From Streptomyces coeruleorubidus (GTDB taxonomy: Bacteria; Actinomycetota; Actinomycetes; Streptomycetales; Streptomycetaceae): a DNA stretch of 64,000 bases. The notes under the pieces were generated by a model that saw only the letters and a program-made list of their open reading frames with translations, made no database searches and was not told where the DNA came from. The first letter of the stretch is position 1. The number at the start of each line of letters is the position of its first letter. Both the position numbers and the translations under genes were made by a program. Positions 32,955-41,598 of this stretch are shown here, one piece after another. The stretch spans positions 4,898,001 to 4,962,000 of the forward strand of contig NZ_CP118527.1 in NCBI RefSeq assembly GCF_028885415.1, given 5' to 3'.

Positions 32955-34511
32955 TCAGATTTGGGTCAGGGCCCAGAAGCCCACGGCGTAGCAGACCAGG
33001 GCGAGGAGCAGGAGCGGGACCGCCAACTTGGCCGGGGGGCCGGGGCGGCGGGGAGGGCGCTGTGCTCGGTGCCGTGAGGTCCGCTGTCCGGGCAATGGAG
33101 CTTGCGGGGTCTGCGGGGTCTGGGCGGTGTAGGGGGCGGTGGAGGTGTTGGTGGGCTGGTGTGTTGCCGGGGGCAGCGGCCGGCCTGGATAGCCCGCGTG
33201 ATTCGGGTGGCTCGGGTACGCCGGTGGGAGCGGTTGGGCCGGGGACAGGGGATAGGTGGCGTCGTAGGGGGAGTAAGCGGCCTGCTGGTGCGAGGCCTGT
33301 ACCTGTGCCTGAGCCTGTGCGTCGTGGTCCGGTGTGGGGGAGTTGGTGACGGTGGCCTGGGGCGGCGGCAGGTGGAAGCTGCCGGTGTCCGACATGGAGG
33401 GCGGCTGAGCGGGGGTGGCCGGCGGGGCGGTGTCCTGGCGGGGGCCGGGCTGGACGACCGCTGCGCCCGGGTCGGACCAGGCGTCGCCGTTGCCGGAGGT
33501 GTCCTGCCGGGGCCGCTCCTCGTCCGCCGCCGGACCGGACCGCTCCTCGTCCGCCGTCGAACCGGGTCTCTCCTCGCCCGTCACCGGACCCGGCGGCTCG
33601 TCCTCCCTCGGCCGTAGCCCCCGCGCTCTCTCCAGAGGGCCCTCCGGAGCGAACCCCGGGGGGAGCGGGCCGATTTGGTCGAAGATCTCGATCAGCTCGT
33701 CGTCCGGGCCGGGCTCGGGCAGGAGCTCCACGGCGGCGGCGAGCGCCTTGCGCGCCCCCGTGGCCGTACGGAACCGGGCCTGCGGGTCCGGCTGGAGCAG
33801 CATGGCCACCACCTGCCACAGCGGCTCCGGAATGCCCTTGGGCGCACCGGGCGTTCCGTGCTCGGCGAAGTACTGGATGAGCGCCTTGCTGTCCGGCTTG
33901 GCACCCTCCAGCAGATACAGCGCGACCAGGCCCACGGCGAACAGGTCGGCGGGGAAGTCCGGCTCCGCGCCCATCATCTGCTCGGGCGCGAGATAACCGG
34001 GCGTCCCCACCACGAGGTTGGTCTCCGTCAGACGGGGCTCGCCCAGCCGCATCGCGATGCCGAAGTCGGACAGCCGCAGCCGCGGCCGGCCCGTGCCCGT
34101 GGCTTCCAGCAGGATGTTGGCGGGTTTCACGTCACGGTGCACGACGTCCTCCGCGTGCACCGCGGCCAGTCCCGCCAGCAGTTGGTCGAGCAGTGTGCAG
34201 ACGAAGGCCGGCGGGAGAGGGCCGTAGTCCCCGACGAGGTGGACCAGTGAGCCGCCCGCGACCAGGTCCATGGTGAAGAGGACCTTGTCGTCGTCGGCGG
34301 CCCAGCTGGTGGGGGCGAGCACATGGGGGTGGTCGATCCGCAGGGCCTGTTCGCGGACGAACCGCAGCAGCGAGTGCGCGTCGCTCTGGAGCAGGACCTT
34401 GGCGGCCACATAGCGGCGGCGGCGGTGGTCCCAGGCACGCCAGACGGCGCCGACCCCTCCGCGTCCGATCGGGTCGACCAGTTCGTACCGGCCGGCGAAC
34501 ACCTCACCCAT
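32955..34511 (-). CDS. tail-anchored Ser/Thr protein kinase
   Basis: The 518 aa protein has a complete Hanks-type kinase domain (1 to about 265). Visible motifs are the glycine loop GRGGVGAV, the VAAK lysine (YVAAKVLL), HRDVKPANI, DFG (LSDFGIA), the activation-loop Thr region and APEQ. A disordered Pro/Gln/Thr-rich linker of about 230 residues follows. A single C-terminal membrane helix (LAVPLLLLALVCYAVGFWAL) leaves only a few residues outside, so it lacks a PASTA or other sensor domain. ATG at 34511. It belongs to the extra kinases of the Streptomyces origin region; substrates are unknown. Confidence 0.93.
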   Translation of the reverse strand: MGEVFAGRYELVDPIGRGGVGAVWRAWDHRRRRYVAAKVLLQSDAHSLLRFVREQALRIDHPHVLAPTSWAADDDKVLFTMDLVAGGSLVHLVGDYGPLPPAFVCTLLDQLLAGLAAVHAEDVVHRDVKPANILLEATGTGRPRLRLSDFGIAMRLGEPRLTETNLVVGTPGYLAPEQMMGAEPDFPADLFAVGLVALYLLEGAKPDSKALIQYFAEHGTPGAPKGIPEPLWQVVAMLLQPDPQARFRTATGARKALAAAVELLPEPGPDDELIEIFDQIGPLPPGFAPEGPLERARGLRPREDEPPGPVTGEERPGSTADEERSGPAADEERPRQDTSGNGDAWSDPGAAVVQPGPRQDTAPPATPAQPPSMSDTGSFHLPPPQATVTNSPTPDHDAQAQAQVQASHQQAAYSPYDATYPLSPAQPLPPAYPSHPNHAGYPGRPLPPATHQPTNTSTAPYTAQTPQTPQAPLPGQRTSRHRAQRPPRRPGPPAKLAVPLLLLALVCYAVGFWALTQI

Positions 34512-34752
34512 GGCTGTACGTCGCTCCTCCCCCTGTGGTCTCCCCCCTTGCTTCCCCCTCGACGAGCGCTACGACTCCCCGACGGGCGAAACGGCTCCCC
34601 ACGACTCCCCCGATGAGTGATACACGTCCCCCTCGCGTCGACCGGTCCCCCGTACGGCACACGCCCCCTCGTGCCCGCCCGAACCGTGACGCGGCCCCCG
34701 TCACCTCACCCGAACCCGGTGCCGAACCCCCTTCGGCGGCCGGGTGGTGGGA

Positions 34753-35301
34753 TCAGCTCTGGTGGGACTGGTAGTGCGCGACCGCGTCCGAGGTGCGGCC
34801 GGCTCCGTACACCCGGAGGAACTCCGCCAGTTCCGGGTGGGTCGGGGCGAGGGTCTCCGCGGCGTCGATGATGTCGCCCGCCGCCGCGACCGAGCGCAGC
34901 AGCGACTGGATCTCCCGGACGACGCGCTTGACCGTGGGCGCCCCCGAACTGCTCGTCGTCTGTGTGGTGTTGCTGAGCACCGAACCCCCCTGTGACTTCT
35001 TGATCTCCTCCATGCGCTCGGTGGCCTCGGCCGCGCTCACGCTGCCGTCCGCGACCTGCCCCGCCAGGTCCTGGAGCAGCTGCACCCGCTGCACCACGGC
35101 GGGGTTGCCGATCTTCGCCCGCTGACCGCTCATCAGCTGCGACAGCATCGGCGCGGACAGTCCCAGAACCCCCGCGAGACGAGCCTGGTTCAGACCAAGA
35201 TCGTCGATGAGCCTACGGAAGAGCGCCCCCAACGGCTCCCCGTACCAGTTCCGCTGCAGTTCCCGCGCTCTTGCGGTGGCTTCCTGCTGTGCGGCGTCCA
35301 T
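34753..35301 (-). CDS. HTH (XRE-like) DNA-binding protein
   Basis: The 182 aa protein starts at the ATG at 35301 (MDAAQQEATARARELQRNWYGEP). A helix-turn-helix lies near residues 25-60 (LGLNQARLAGVLGLSAPMLSQLMSGQR), followed by a coiled helical region and a Ser/Thr linker. A C-terminal helical part ends in AEFLRVYGAGRTSDAVAHY. It occupies the Rv0008c-like position between the tRNAs. Target unknown; its upstream region faces the tRNA-Ala promoter. Confidence 0.85.
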   Translation of the reverse strand: MDAAQQEATARARELQRNWYGEPLGALFRRLIDDLGLNQARLAGVLGLSAPMLSQLMSGQRAKIGNPAVVQRVQLLQDLAGQVADGSVSAAEATERMEEIKKSQGGSVLSNTTQTTSSSGAPTVKRVVREIQSLLRSVAAAGDIIDAAETLAPTHPELAEFLRVYGAGRTSDAVAHYQSHQS

Positions 35302-35482
35302 TGCGTCTCCCCATCGCTTCCCCAAGTACGGCGGTTCGCGGTAGCGAACCACGCCGAGCATCTTACGGAGAGTGGTCGGCGACGGGGACCCCCAATCCTT
35401 TTGCGGAATCATGGGGGTGACCCGGTACTCTGGTCTCCGACGCCCGCCGGGACGTGGTTTTTCCGGGCGGATGTTCTCTTCC

Positions 35483-35555
35483 GGGGCCTTAGCTCAGTTG
35501 GTAGAGCGCTGTCTTTGCATGGCAGATGTCAGGGGTTCGACTCCCCTAGGCTCCA
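35483..35555 (+). tRNA. tRNA-Ala (TGC)
   Basis: Acceptor GGGGCCT pairs with AGGCTCC (one G-U), the D arm is AGCTCAGTTGGTAGAGC, the anticodon loop is TTTGCAT (TGC) and the T arm is GGGGTTCGACTCCCC. The 3' CCA is not encoded. A promoter-like TACTCT lies at 35426-35431. Confidence 0.97.
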
Positions 35556-35561
35556 CCCTCG

Positions 35562-35604
35562 AATGCCCTCCGAACTGCGGAAACATGGTTCGGAGGGCAT
35601 TTTT
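35562..35604 (+). terminator. terminator of tRNA-Ala
   Basis: Perfect 13-bp stem atgccctccgaac/gttcggagggcat followed by TTTTT. Confidence 0.93.
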
Positions 35605-35912
35605 GCGTGGGCTGTGGGGCTCTGGTCGGTGAGCATCACCGGCTTCTCGCGGGTGGAGCGGGTGACGGGGTGGCTCTCGTATGGATCTGGTGGCCAGGGC
35701 CATGGCTCGGAGATCGTGGGATTGTGGCCGACTGAGGGCCGGAGCCCGGGGCCGGGGGCGGTCGGCCCGTCGACTGACCGCATGGCGGCTGCGGCACCGG
35801 CGTGCGCGACGACGTCTTCCGGGAGGCCCAGGCTGCGGCCGTGGTGCTGGGGGCCGGGGCGTTCATGGTCGGGGTGGGCCGGGCACGCAAAGGCACCTGA
35901 GAGGCGGCCCAT

Positions 35913-35926
35913 GTTTCACGTGAAAC
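35913..35926. other. parS site (perfect)
   Basis: Exact GTTTCACGTGAAAC, on the other side of oriC from the main parS group, about 16.5 kb to the right. Confidence 0.93.
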
Positions 35927-35927
35927 A

Positions 35928-35993
35928 GCACGGCGGGGCGGGAGACCCCCAAGGCTCTCAAAGCTGAGCCTCAAGTCTCCCGCCCCGCCGTGC
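35928..35993 (-). terminator. long stem-loop, probable terminator of the DUF5324 gene
   Basis: Perfect 18-bp inverted repeat (35928-35945 with 35976-35993). Its loop contains a second 5-bp stem (ggctc/gagcc). It lies 39 bp after the minus-strand gene stop and abuts parS. Confidence 0.75.
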
Positions 35994-36031
35994 CGTTGAG
36001 TCCGTGGCCGAGCTTTCGGATCCGGCGGCCC

Positions 36032-36721
36032 TCAGGAACCGTCGTCGCGCCGCGCGGCCTCGTCCTCGGCCTGCTTCGCCTCGACCTCCGGGTCCAGAAC
36101 CGACTCACCGCTGCCGTCCACGGAGGTCAGGCGGCCCGACTCGGGAACCTCGGTCGCGGCGGGCGGCTCCACCAGCCAGTCCGGGTTGGCCTGCTTGTCC
36201 CACCACTTCCAGGCCGCGAAGGCACCGCCCGCGAGGGCACCCAGAACGACCAGCGTCTTCACGGCCCGGCCGGCCCTCGCCCGCCGTTCCTGCTTGCGGA
36301 TCAGCTTCTGGACCTCCTTCGACGAGACCTGACCGCGCAGCGCGGCCATCGCGGCCACGCTCCGGGCAGCGGCCTCGGTCGTGACGGGCACGGCCGCGGC
36401 CATCGCCTGCTCGAGCTTCGGCCTGGAGTACTCCGCCGCCTGCCGGGCGGCCTGGCGCGTGCGGACGGCGGCCTGGTCGACCTTCGGCGGCACATGCGTG
36501 CGGGCCTGCTCCAGATACGGCTGCACATGGGCACCGTACTGGACGCGCGCCTGCCCGGCGGCCTGCGTCACCTTGGGCGCTAGCCGTACGCGTGCCTCGT
36601 GTGCGTAGTGCGCGGCCCTGTCCTTGGCCGTGTCGGCGTAGGGCGCCACCACTTCCGCGGCGTGCAGCACGCTGTCCTTCGCCGAACCAGTCGCGGCGCG
36701 CACGCTGTCGATGCGGGTCAC
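36032..36721 (-). CDS. DUF5324 family membrane protein
   Basis: The 229 aa protein is largely amphipathic helix rich in Ala, Arg, Lys, Gln and Val (residues 1-150, with 11-residue periodicity such as AAEVVAPYADTAKDRAAHYAHEA). One membrane helix follows near 160-178 (VKTLVVLGALAGGAFAAWKWW), then an acidic tail. This is the DUF5324 layout of Streptomyces. The helical region resembles apolipoprotein- or LEA-like sequences that lie along membranes (inference). GTG start at 36721. Divergent from the cyclophilin gene. Confidence 0.85.
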   Translation of the reverse strand: MTRIDSVRAATGSAKDSVLHAAEVVAPYADTAKDRAAHYAHEARVRLAPKVTQAAGQARVQYGAHVQPYLEQARTHVPPKVDQAAVRTRQAARQAAEYSRPKLEQAMAAAVPVTTEAAARSVAAMAALRGQVSSKEVQKLIRKQERRARAGRAVKTLVVLGALAGGAFAAWKWWDKQANPDWLVEPPAATEVPESGRLTSVDGSGESVLDPEVEAKQAEDEAARRDDGS

Positions 36722-37108
36722 GGGTTCCTCCTCCTCGGTGGCGTACGGTATTTCGACTTTCCACCCTTTTACGGATCATGCCTCCCAGTGCGCCGCCAGG
36801 CATGCGCGGGCGGGCATCCGGGTCACGGGAGCCGGCTCCGGGCCATCCCCGGTCGAAAAACCGATCAAGAGCGGACCGAGTGCTGATCGGGAGCCGATCA
36901 CATGCAATAGCGGATGAATAGGGGGCAACGGGAGCTTGTCGTCGACAATGCCACGGATCGCCGCCGCGCGCCCCCGCCCGGGGGCTACTCGACTGGTTTT
37001 TCTGCAAGCGATCGGCCCGGTTTACCCCCGGTGAACGGAGGTCGGGGGACGCGGAGCCCCGTCCATGCGAGGATCAGGGAGTCACGGAAAGACAACGGAA
37101 GGCAGATC
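36722..37108. promoter_or_regulatory. divergent promoter region DUF5324/cyclophilin
   Basis: 387 bp between divergent genes must contain both promoters. I see no paired -35/-10 elements of good quality and no gene. Confidence 0.4.
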
Positions 37109-37636
37109 GTGGCTGAGCAGCTCTACGCCACCCTGAAGACCAACCACGGCGATATCGAGGTCCGGCTTCTGCCGAACCACGCCCCCAAGACGGTCAAGAA
37201 CTTCGTCGAGCTCGCCCAGGGCGAGCGGGAGTGGATCCACCCGGAGACGGGGCAGAAGACCACGGACAGGCTCTACGACGGCACGGTCTTCCACCGGGTG
37301 ATCAGTGGCTTCATGATCCAGGGCGGTGACCCGCTGGGCAACGGCACCGGCGGTCCCGGCTACCAGTTCGAGGACGAGTTCCACCCGGACCTGCGCTTCG
37401 ACAAGCCCTACCTGCTGGCGATGGCCAACGCCGGCCCGGGCACCAACGGCTCGCAGTTCTTCATCACCGTCTCCCCGACGGCGTGGCTGAACCGCAAGCA
37501 CACCATCTTCGGCGAGGTCACCGGTGCGGCCAGCCAGAAGGTGGTGGACACCATCGCCACGACCCAGACGAACCCGCGCACCGACCGCCCGCTCAACGAC
37601 GTGGTCATCGAGTCGGTCGTCATCGAGACCCGCTGA
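37109..37636 (+). CDS. peptidyl-prolyl cis-trans isomerase, cyclophilin type
   Basis: The 175 aa cytosolic cyclophilin starts at the GTG at 37109 (MAEQLYATLKTNHGDIEV) behind ggaaggcag. It carries the catalytic segment FHRVISGFMIQGGDP and the signatures GSQFFITVSPTAWLN and HTIFGEVTG. An insert after VELAQGE (WIHPETGQKTTDRLY) is common in actinobacterial PpiA. It accelerates prolyl isomerisation during folding. Equivalent to Rv0009. Confidence 0.96.
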   Translation: MAEQLYATLKTNHGDIEVRLLPNHAPKTVKNFVELAQGEREWIHPETGQKTTDRLYDGTVFHRVISGFMIQGGDPLGNGTGGPGYQFEDEFHPDLRFDKPYLLAMANAGPGTNGSQFFITVSPTAWLNRKHTIFGEVTGAASQKVVDTIATTQTNPRTDRPLNDVVIESVVIETR

Positions 37637-37662
37637 GCGCGGAAGCCCCCGACAGGGAACCA

Positions 37663-37705
37663 ATCGCCCCGCTCGTCCGTAAAGATGAGCGGGGCGGGCT
37701 TTTCT
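37663..37705 (+). terminator. terminator of the cyclophilin gene
   Basis: CGCCCCGCTC pairs with GAGCGGGGCG over 12 bases and is followed by GGGCTTTT. Confidence 0.85.
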
Positions 37706-37726
37706 CATCACGACCTAGGGGATCTC

Positions 37727-38617
37727 ATGGACGACCAGGCTGCGGGCAGCCCGCAGGACGCCCACAGCGTCCCCATGTGCTACCGCCACCCGGGCCGCGA
37801 GACCGGCATCCGCTGCACCCGCTGCGAGCGGCCGATCTGCCCCGAGTGCATGGTCAACGCCTCCGTCGGCTTCCAGTGCCCCGAGTGCGTCCGCGGCGGC
37901 TCCGGCACAGGGCACGCACCCGCGGCCGCCATGCCCCGGACGATCGCGGGCGGCGCCGTCACCGCCGACCCCCGCCTGCTGACCAAGATCCTCATCGGTA
38001 TCAACCTGGCGGTGTTCATCGCCGTCTCCGTCCGCGAGTCGCTCCTGAACGACCTCGTCCTGCTCGGCGCCTGGCCGCCGGCGCCCTTCACGCCCACACA
38101 GGGCGTGGCGGGAGGCGAGTGGTACCGCATGGTGACCTCGATGTTCACCCACCAGGAGATCTGGCACATCGCGTTCAACATGCTCAGCCTGTGGTGGCTC
38201 GGTGGCCCGCTCGAAGCGGCTCTCGGCCGGGTCCGCTACCTCGCGCTCTACTTGGTCTCGGGTCTCGCGGGCAGCGCCCTGGCCTATCTGCTGACCTCCC
38301 CGAACACGGCGACGCTGGGCGCCTCCGGCGCGATCTTCGGCCTGTTCGGTGCCACGGCCGTGTTGATGCGCCGGCTCAACTACGACATGCGGCCGATCAT
38401 CGCGCTGCTGGTGATCAACCTGATCTTCACCTTCAGCCCGGGCTTCAACATCTCCTGGCAGGCCCACATCGGCGGCCTCGTCGCCGGTGTCGTCGTCGGA
38501 TACGCCATGGTCCACGCCCCGCGCGAGCGACGTGCCCTGATCCAGTACGGCACATGTGCCCTGGTCCTCGGCGTGGTCGTCCTGTTGACCCTGTTGAGGA
38601 CGGCCCAGCTCAGCTGA
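37727..38617 (+). CDS. rhomboid family intramembrane serine protease with N-terminal zinc finger
   Basis: The 296 aa protein starts at the ATG at 37727. Residues about 17-55 form a B-box-like zinc-binding module (CYRHPGRETGIRCTRC ... CPECM ... CPEC). The rhomboid core has six or more helices, with the HxxxN segment (HIAFNMLSLWWLGG), the catalytic Ser in GASGAIFG and the catalytic His in QAHIGG. It cleaves membrane-spanning substrates, which are unknown here. Family fusions of this zinc finger with rhomboids are common in actinobacteria. Confidence 0.94.
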   Translation: MDDQAAGSPQDAHSVPMCYRHPGRETGIRCTRCERPICPECMVNASVGFQCPECVRGGSGTGHAPAAAMPRTIAGGAVTADPRLLTKILIGINLAVFIAVSVRESLLNDLVLLGAWPPAPFTPTQGVAGGEWYRMVTSMFTHQEIWHIAFNMLSLWWLGGPLEAALGRVRYLALYLVSGLAGSALAYLLTSPNTATLGASGAIFGLFGATAVLMRRLNYDMRPIIALLVINLIFTFSPGFNISWQAHIGGLVAGVVVGYAMVHAPRERRALIQYGTCALVLGVVVLLTLLRTAQLS

Positions 38618-38626
38618 GCGCGGGCG

Positions 38627-38827
38627 TTGTCCACAGCGGGTGGCGGATCTTGTGCATAGCGTGCGGGAACACATGTGCCCCCTGTCGCCGACTCGCGTTT
38701 CCGCAGGTCAGACAGGGGGCGAACATGTTTTCGAGTTCCGGTACTTCCGTCATACCGGCGTCAACGCTCGGCGAGTTATCCACAGATCGTCGTTTCTTTT
38801 CCACCTGTGGAAAACGGCTGTGGATAA
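38627..38827. promoter_or_regulatory. cluster of DnaA boxes between rhomboid gene and crgA
   Basis: Three strong boxes occur in 200 bp: TTGTCCACA at 38627-38635, TTATCCACA at 38776-38784 and a reverse TTATCCACA (TGTGGATAA) at 38819-38827. A weaker one (TGTGGAAAA) starts near 38806. The region is non-coding. It could titrate DnaA or couple crgA expression to replication. Confidence 0.75.
38671..38729. terminator. stem-loop between convergent rhomboid gene and crgA
   Basis: GCCCCCTGTC (38677-38686) pairs with GACAGGGGGC (38711-38720), extended by ACATGT on both sides through a 2-base bulge. Confidence 0.7.
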
Positions 38828-38874
38828 CTCAGCGAACAGCCCTGGGGAGAGCTGCGTTCACCGTCCGGTGGCCG

Positions 38875-39129
38875 CTACTTCCACTGGGTCGAGACACCGA
38901 ATCCGGCGGCGATGAAGCCGAAGCCCACCACGATGTTCCAGTTGCCCAGCGAGTCGATGGGCAGCGAACCGTCGGTGACGTAGAAGACGACGATCCAGGC
39001 CAGGCCGATGAGGAACATGGCCAGCATGACGGGCGCGACCCAGGCACGGCTGTTCAGCTTGATGGCGGTCGTCTGCTTCGCAGGCGGCGGCGTGTAGTCG
39101 GCCTTCTTGCGGATACGTGACTTCGGCAC
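38875..39129 (-). CDS. crgA: cell division protein CrgA
   Basis: The 84 aa protein starts at the GTG at 39129 ([16 protein letters not shown]). It has two membrane helices ([22 protein letters not shown] and [15 protein letters not shown]), the exact CrgA layout. In Streptomyces CrgA coordinates the timing of FtsZ-ring assembly and septation in aerial hyphae; in mycobacteria it recruits PbpB and other divisome proteins. The open frame upstream is not CrgA-like. Confidence 0.96.
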   Translation of the reverse strand: MPKSRIRKKADYTPPPAKQTTAIKLNSRAWVAPVMLAMFLIGLAWIVVFYVTDGSLPIDSLGNWNIVVGFGFIAAGFGVSTQWK

Positions 39130-39268
39130 GAGGGTCTCTCCTGTCGATGCGCTGCGTGGCCGCGCAGGTAACTGGGTCGGTCTCGGGGCAGCGTGAGGGG
39201 ACTCTGAGTGCTCCCCCGGGCGTCCGTTAGCGTAGTGCTTCCGTGGCGCCGAAGGAGATAAGGGTACG

Positions 39269-40051
39269 TTGAGCAATTCTGCCGACTCCCCCGGGACGGG
39301 ATCCACCCCTGAGCGCGCGCGCCGTTTCCGGCCCGTGCGGATCCTCACGGCGGCCGTCTTCGCCCTCGCGGGACTCCTTTTCTTCACCAGCTTCGACACC
39401 GCCAAGGGCACCAACATCCGCACGGACACCTCGCTGCTGAAGCTGTCCGATCTCATCCATGAGCGCAGCCGGGAGAACGGCGGGCTGGACGAGACCAACG
39501 GGATCCTGCGCAAGGAGATAGAGGCTCTGGCCGAGCGCGACGACGGCAGCACCAAGGCGGAGGACGACAAGCTCGCCGCCCTGGAGAAGCGCGCGGGCAC
39601 GCAGAAGCTCAAGGGCGAGTCGCTCACGGTCACACTCAACGACGCCCCGCCGGATGCCACCGCCAAGCTGCCCGGCTATCCCGAGCCGCAGCCCGACTAC
39701 CTGGTCATCCACCAGCAGGACCTCCAGGCCGTGGTGAACGCGCTGTGGCAGGGCGGCGCCAAGGGCATCAAGGTCATGGACCAGCGGCTGATCTCCACCA
39801 GCGCGGTGCGCTGCGTGGGCAACACCCTGATCCTGCAGGGGCGCGTCTACTCACCGCCGTACAAGATCACGGCGGTCGGTGACCCGGGCAAGCTCCAGAA
39901 GGCGCTCGCGGCGTCCCCGGCGATCCAGAACTACATGGTGTACGTCAACGTCTACGGGCTCGGCTGGAAAGTCGAGGAGAACGGGCCGGTGACTCTTCCC
40001 GGCTACTCGGGCACAGTGGATCTGCACTACGCGAAGCCTGTGGAGGAGTAG
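39269..40051 (+). CDS. DUF881 family protein
   Basis: The 260 aa protein uses a TTG start at 39269 with a purine-rich site (gaaggagataaggg). One N-terminal membrane helix ([18 protein letters not shown]) is followed by a coiled-coil stretch (about 60-110). The DUF881 domain follows ([14 protein letters not shown] ... [31 protein letters not shown]). DUF881 proteins occur beside division genes in many Gram-positives, and this is the Rv0012 position. Probably first gene of the sortase operon, 22 bp from the next gene. Confidence 0.93.
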   Translation: MSNSADSPGTGSTPERARRFRPVRILTAAVFALAGLLFFTSFDTAKGTNIRTDTSLLKLSDLIHERSRENGGLDETNGILRKEIEALAERDDGSTKAEDDKLAALEKRAGTQKLKGESLTVTLNDAPPDATAKLPGYPEPQPDYLVIHQQDLQAVVNALWQGGAKGIKVMDQRLISTSAVRCVGNTLILQGRVYSPPYKITAVGDPGKLQKALAASPAIQNYMVYVNVYGLGWKVEENGPVTLPGYSGTVDLHYAKPVEE

Positions 40052-40073
40052 AGCCTGGCCGGGGGAGCCGCCG

Positions 40074-40748
40074 GTGCGTGTGATCGTCAGGACCGTCAGC
40101 GAACTGTGTATCACCGTCGGCAGCGTGATCGTGCTGTTCGTCGTCTACGTGCTGTTCTGGACCGGCGTGAAGGCCGACGACGTCATGGACGACCAGATCG
40201 AACTGCTCCGGAAGGAGTGGTCGAAGTCCCGGTCGGCGGCACGCTCCCCCGCGAGCCCTCCGAAACCCGCGCCCTACGCCAGGGGCAAGCCCTTCGCGAT
40301 CATGTACATCCCGCGTCTTGGTTTCACGTGGAACAAGCCGGTGCTCGAGGGCACGGCGACCGGCACCCTGAAGAAGGGCCTGGGCCGCTATGCGCAGACG
40401 GCCCAGCTCGGCCAGAAGGGGAACTTCGCGGTCGCCGGCCACCGCCGTACCCACGGCGACCCCTTCAAGGACTTTCCCAAGCTCCGGCGGGGTGACGCCG
40501 TGGTGCTGACCGACGGCACGACCTGGTTCACGTATCGGATCGACAAAGGCCCGCACAAAACAGTGCCCTCCGACATCGAGGTGATCGCCCCTGTCCCACG
40601 TACATCCGGGTACACGCGCCCGGGCCGCTATCTGACGCTGACCACGTGCGAACCGGAATGGGGACACAGTCATCGGCTGATCGTCTGGGCGCACCTGGAC
40701 TCCACCCAGCCTGTGGACGCCGGGAAACCTGAGGCGTTGCGCGGTTAG
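40074..40748 (+). CDS. class E sortase (first of three)
   Basis: The 224 aa protein has an N-terminal membrane helix (LCITVGSVIVLFVVYVLFW), a short linker and a sortase barrel. The catalytic His is in AGHRRTHG, the Cys is in TLTTCEPE and the Arg is in HRLIVW. The TLTTC box and single N-terminal helix mark class E, which in actinobacteria anchors LAxTG proteins. It is divergent from the two downstream sortases. A near-perfect parS (one mismatch) lies inside it. GTG start at 40074. Confidence 0.92.
   Translation: MRVIVRTVSELCITVGSVIVLFVVYVLFWTGVKADDVMDDQIELLRKEWSKSRSAARSPASPPKPAPYARGKPFAIMYIPRLGFTWNKPVLEGTATGTLKKGLGRYAQTAQLGQKGNFAVAGHRRTHGDPFKDFPKLRRGDAVVLTDGTTWFTYRIDKGPHKTVPSDIEVIAPVPRTSGYTRPGRYLTLTTCEPEWGHSHRLIVWAHLDSTQPVDAGKPEALRG
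40321..40334. other. parS-like site, one mismatch
   Basis: GTTTCACGTGGAAC differs from the perfect site at one base and lies inside the first sortase gene. Functional status is uncertain. Confidence 0.5.
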
Positions 40749-40801
40749 TCTGGTGGCTGTACGGCGTGGGTCTGGTGCCGTGGTACGACGGAAGGGACGG
40801 C

Positions 40802-40963
40802 ATGTACGGCTGGATCTGGCGGCATCTGCCGGGGAGCACGTGGGTGAAGGCGCTGATCTCACTCGCCCTGGTCGTGGCCGTGGTCTACGTCCTCTTCCAG
40901 TACGTCTTCCCGTGGGCGGAACCGCTGCTGCCCTTCAACGATGTGACGGTGGACAACCAGTGA
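40802..40963 (+). CDS. small membrane protein
   Basis: A 53 aa protein (MYGWIWRHLPGSTWVKALISL ...) with one central membrane helix and a short acidic C-terminus. It has a good site (ggaaggga) and overlaps the trpG start (GTGA), which supports real translation. It is a conserved type of small protein in this place of Streptomyces chromosomes; function unknown. Confidence 0.8.
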   Translation: MYGWIWRHLPGSTWVKALISLALVVAVVYVLFQYVFPWAEPLLPFNDVTVDNQ

Positions 40964-41598
40964 GCGCGCGCATTCTCGTCGTCGACAACTACGACAGCTT
41001 CGTCTTCAACCTGGTCCAGTACCTGTACCAGCTGGGCGCCGAGTGCGAGGTCCTGCGCAACGACGAGGTGTCCACGGCGCACGCCCAGGACGGCTTCGAC
41101 GGTGTCCTGCTCTCCCCGGGCCCGGGCACGCCGGAGGAGGCGGGCGTCTGCGTCGACATGGTCCGGCACTGCGCCGCCACTGGCGTCCCGGTCTTCGGCG
41201 TGTGCCTCGGCATGCAGTCGATGCAGGTGGCGTACGGCGGGGTCGTGGACCGCGCGCCCGAGCTGCTGCACGGCAAGACCTCGCTGGTCGAGCACACGAG
41301 CCGGGGGGTCTTCGCCGGCCTGCCCTCGCCCTTCACGGCGACGCGCTACCACTCGCTGGCCGCCGAGCCCGCGACGGTCCCGGCCGAGCTGGAGGTCACG
41401 GCCCGGACGCACGACGGCATCGTCATGGGCCTGCGGCACCGCGAACTTCCCGTCGAGGGCGTGCAGTTCCACCCGGAGTCGGTGCTGACCGAGCACGGGC
41501 ACCGGATGCTGGCCAACTGGCTGGTGGAGTGCGGCGACCAGGGTGCGGTGGCGAGGTCGGCCGGACTCGCCCCGGTGGTGGGCAGGGCCACGGCGTGA
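40960..41598 (+). CDS. trpG: glutamine amidotransferase, anthranilate/aminodeoxychorismate synthase component II
   Basis: The 212 aa class I glutamine amidotransferase starts at the GTG at 40960. It has the oxyanion strand LLSPGPGTPEEAG, the nucleophile Cys in GVCLGMQ and the His-Glu pair in VQFHPESV. It supplies ammonia to a chorismate-using partner for folate (PabA) or tryptophan (TrpG) synthesis; no partner subunit is encoded nearby, so the name is undecided. Same location as Rv0013. It overlaps both flanking genes by four bases. Confidence 0.94.
   Translation: MSARILVVDNYDSFVFNLVQYLYQLGAECEVLRNDEVSTAHAQDGFDGVLLSPGPGTPEEAGVCVDMVRHCAATGVPVFGVCLGMQSMQVAYGGVVDRAPELLHGKTSLVEHTSRGVFAGLPSPFTATRYHSLAAEPATVPAELEVTARTHDGIVMGLRHRELPVEGVQFHPESVLTEHGHRMLANWLVECGDQGAVARSAGLAPVVGRATA

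Larger units (their letters stand above)
35605..36031. other. intergenic region with parS and a long hairpin
   Basis: No gene is supported in these 427 bp; the open frames here lack start context or family features. It holds a perfect parS and an 18-bp inverted repeat (listed separately). Confidence 0.6.

Noticed and set aside
35401..35967. Plus-strand frame through tRNA-Ala, terminator and parS
   Set aside because: It reads through a tRNA and terminator and lacks protein-like features.
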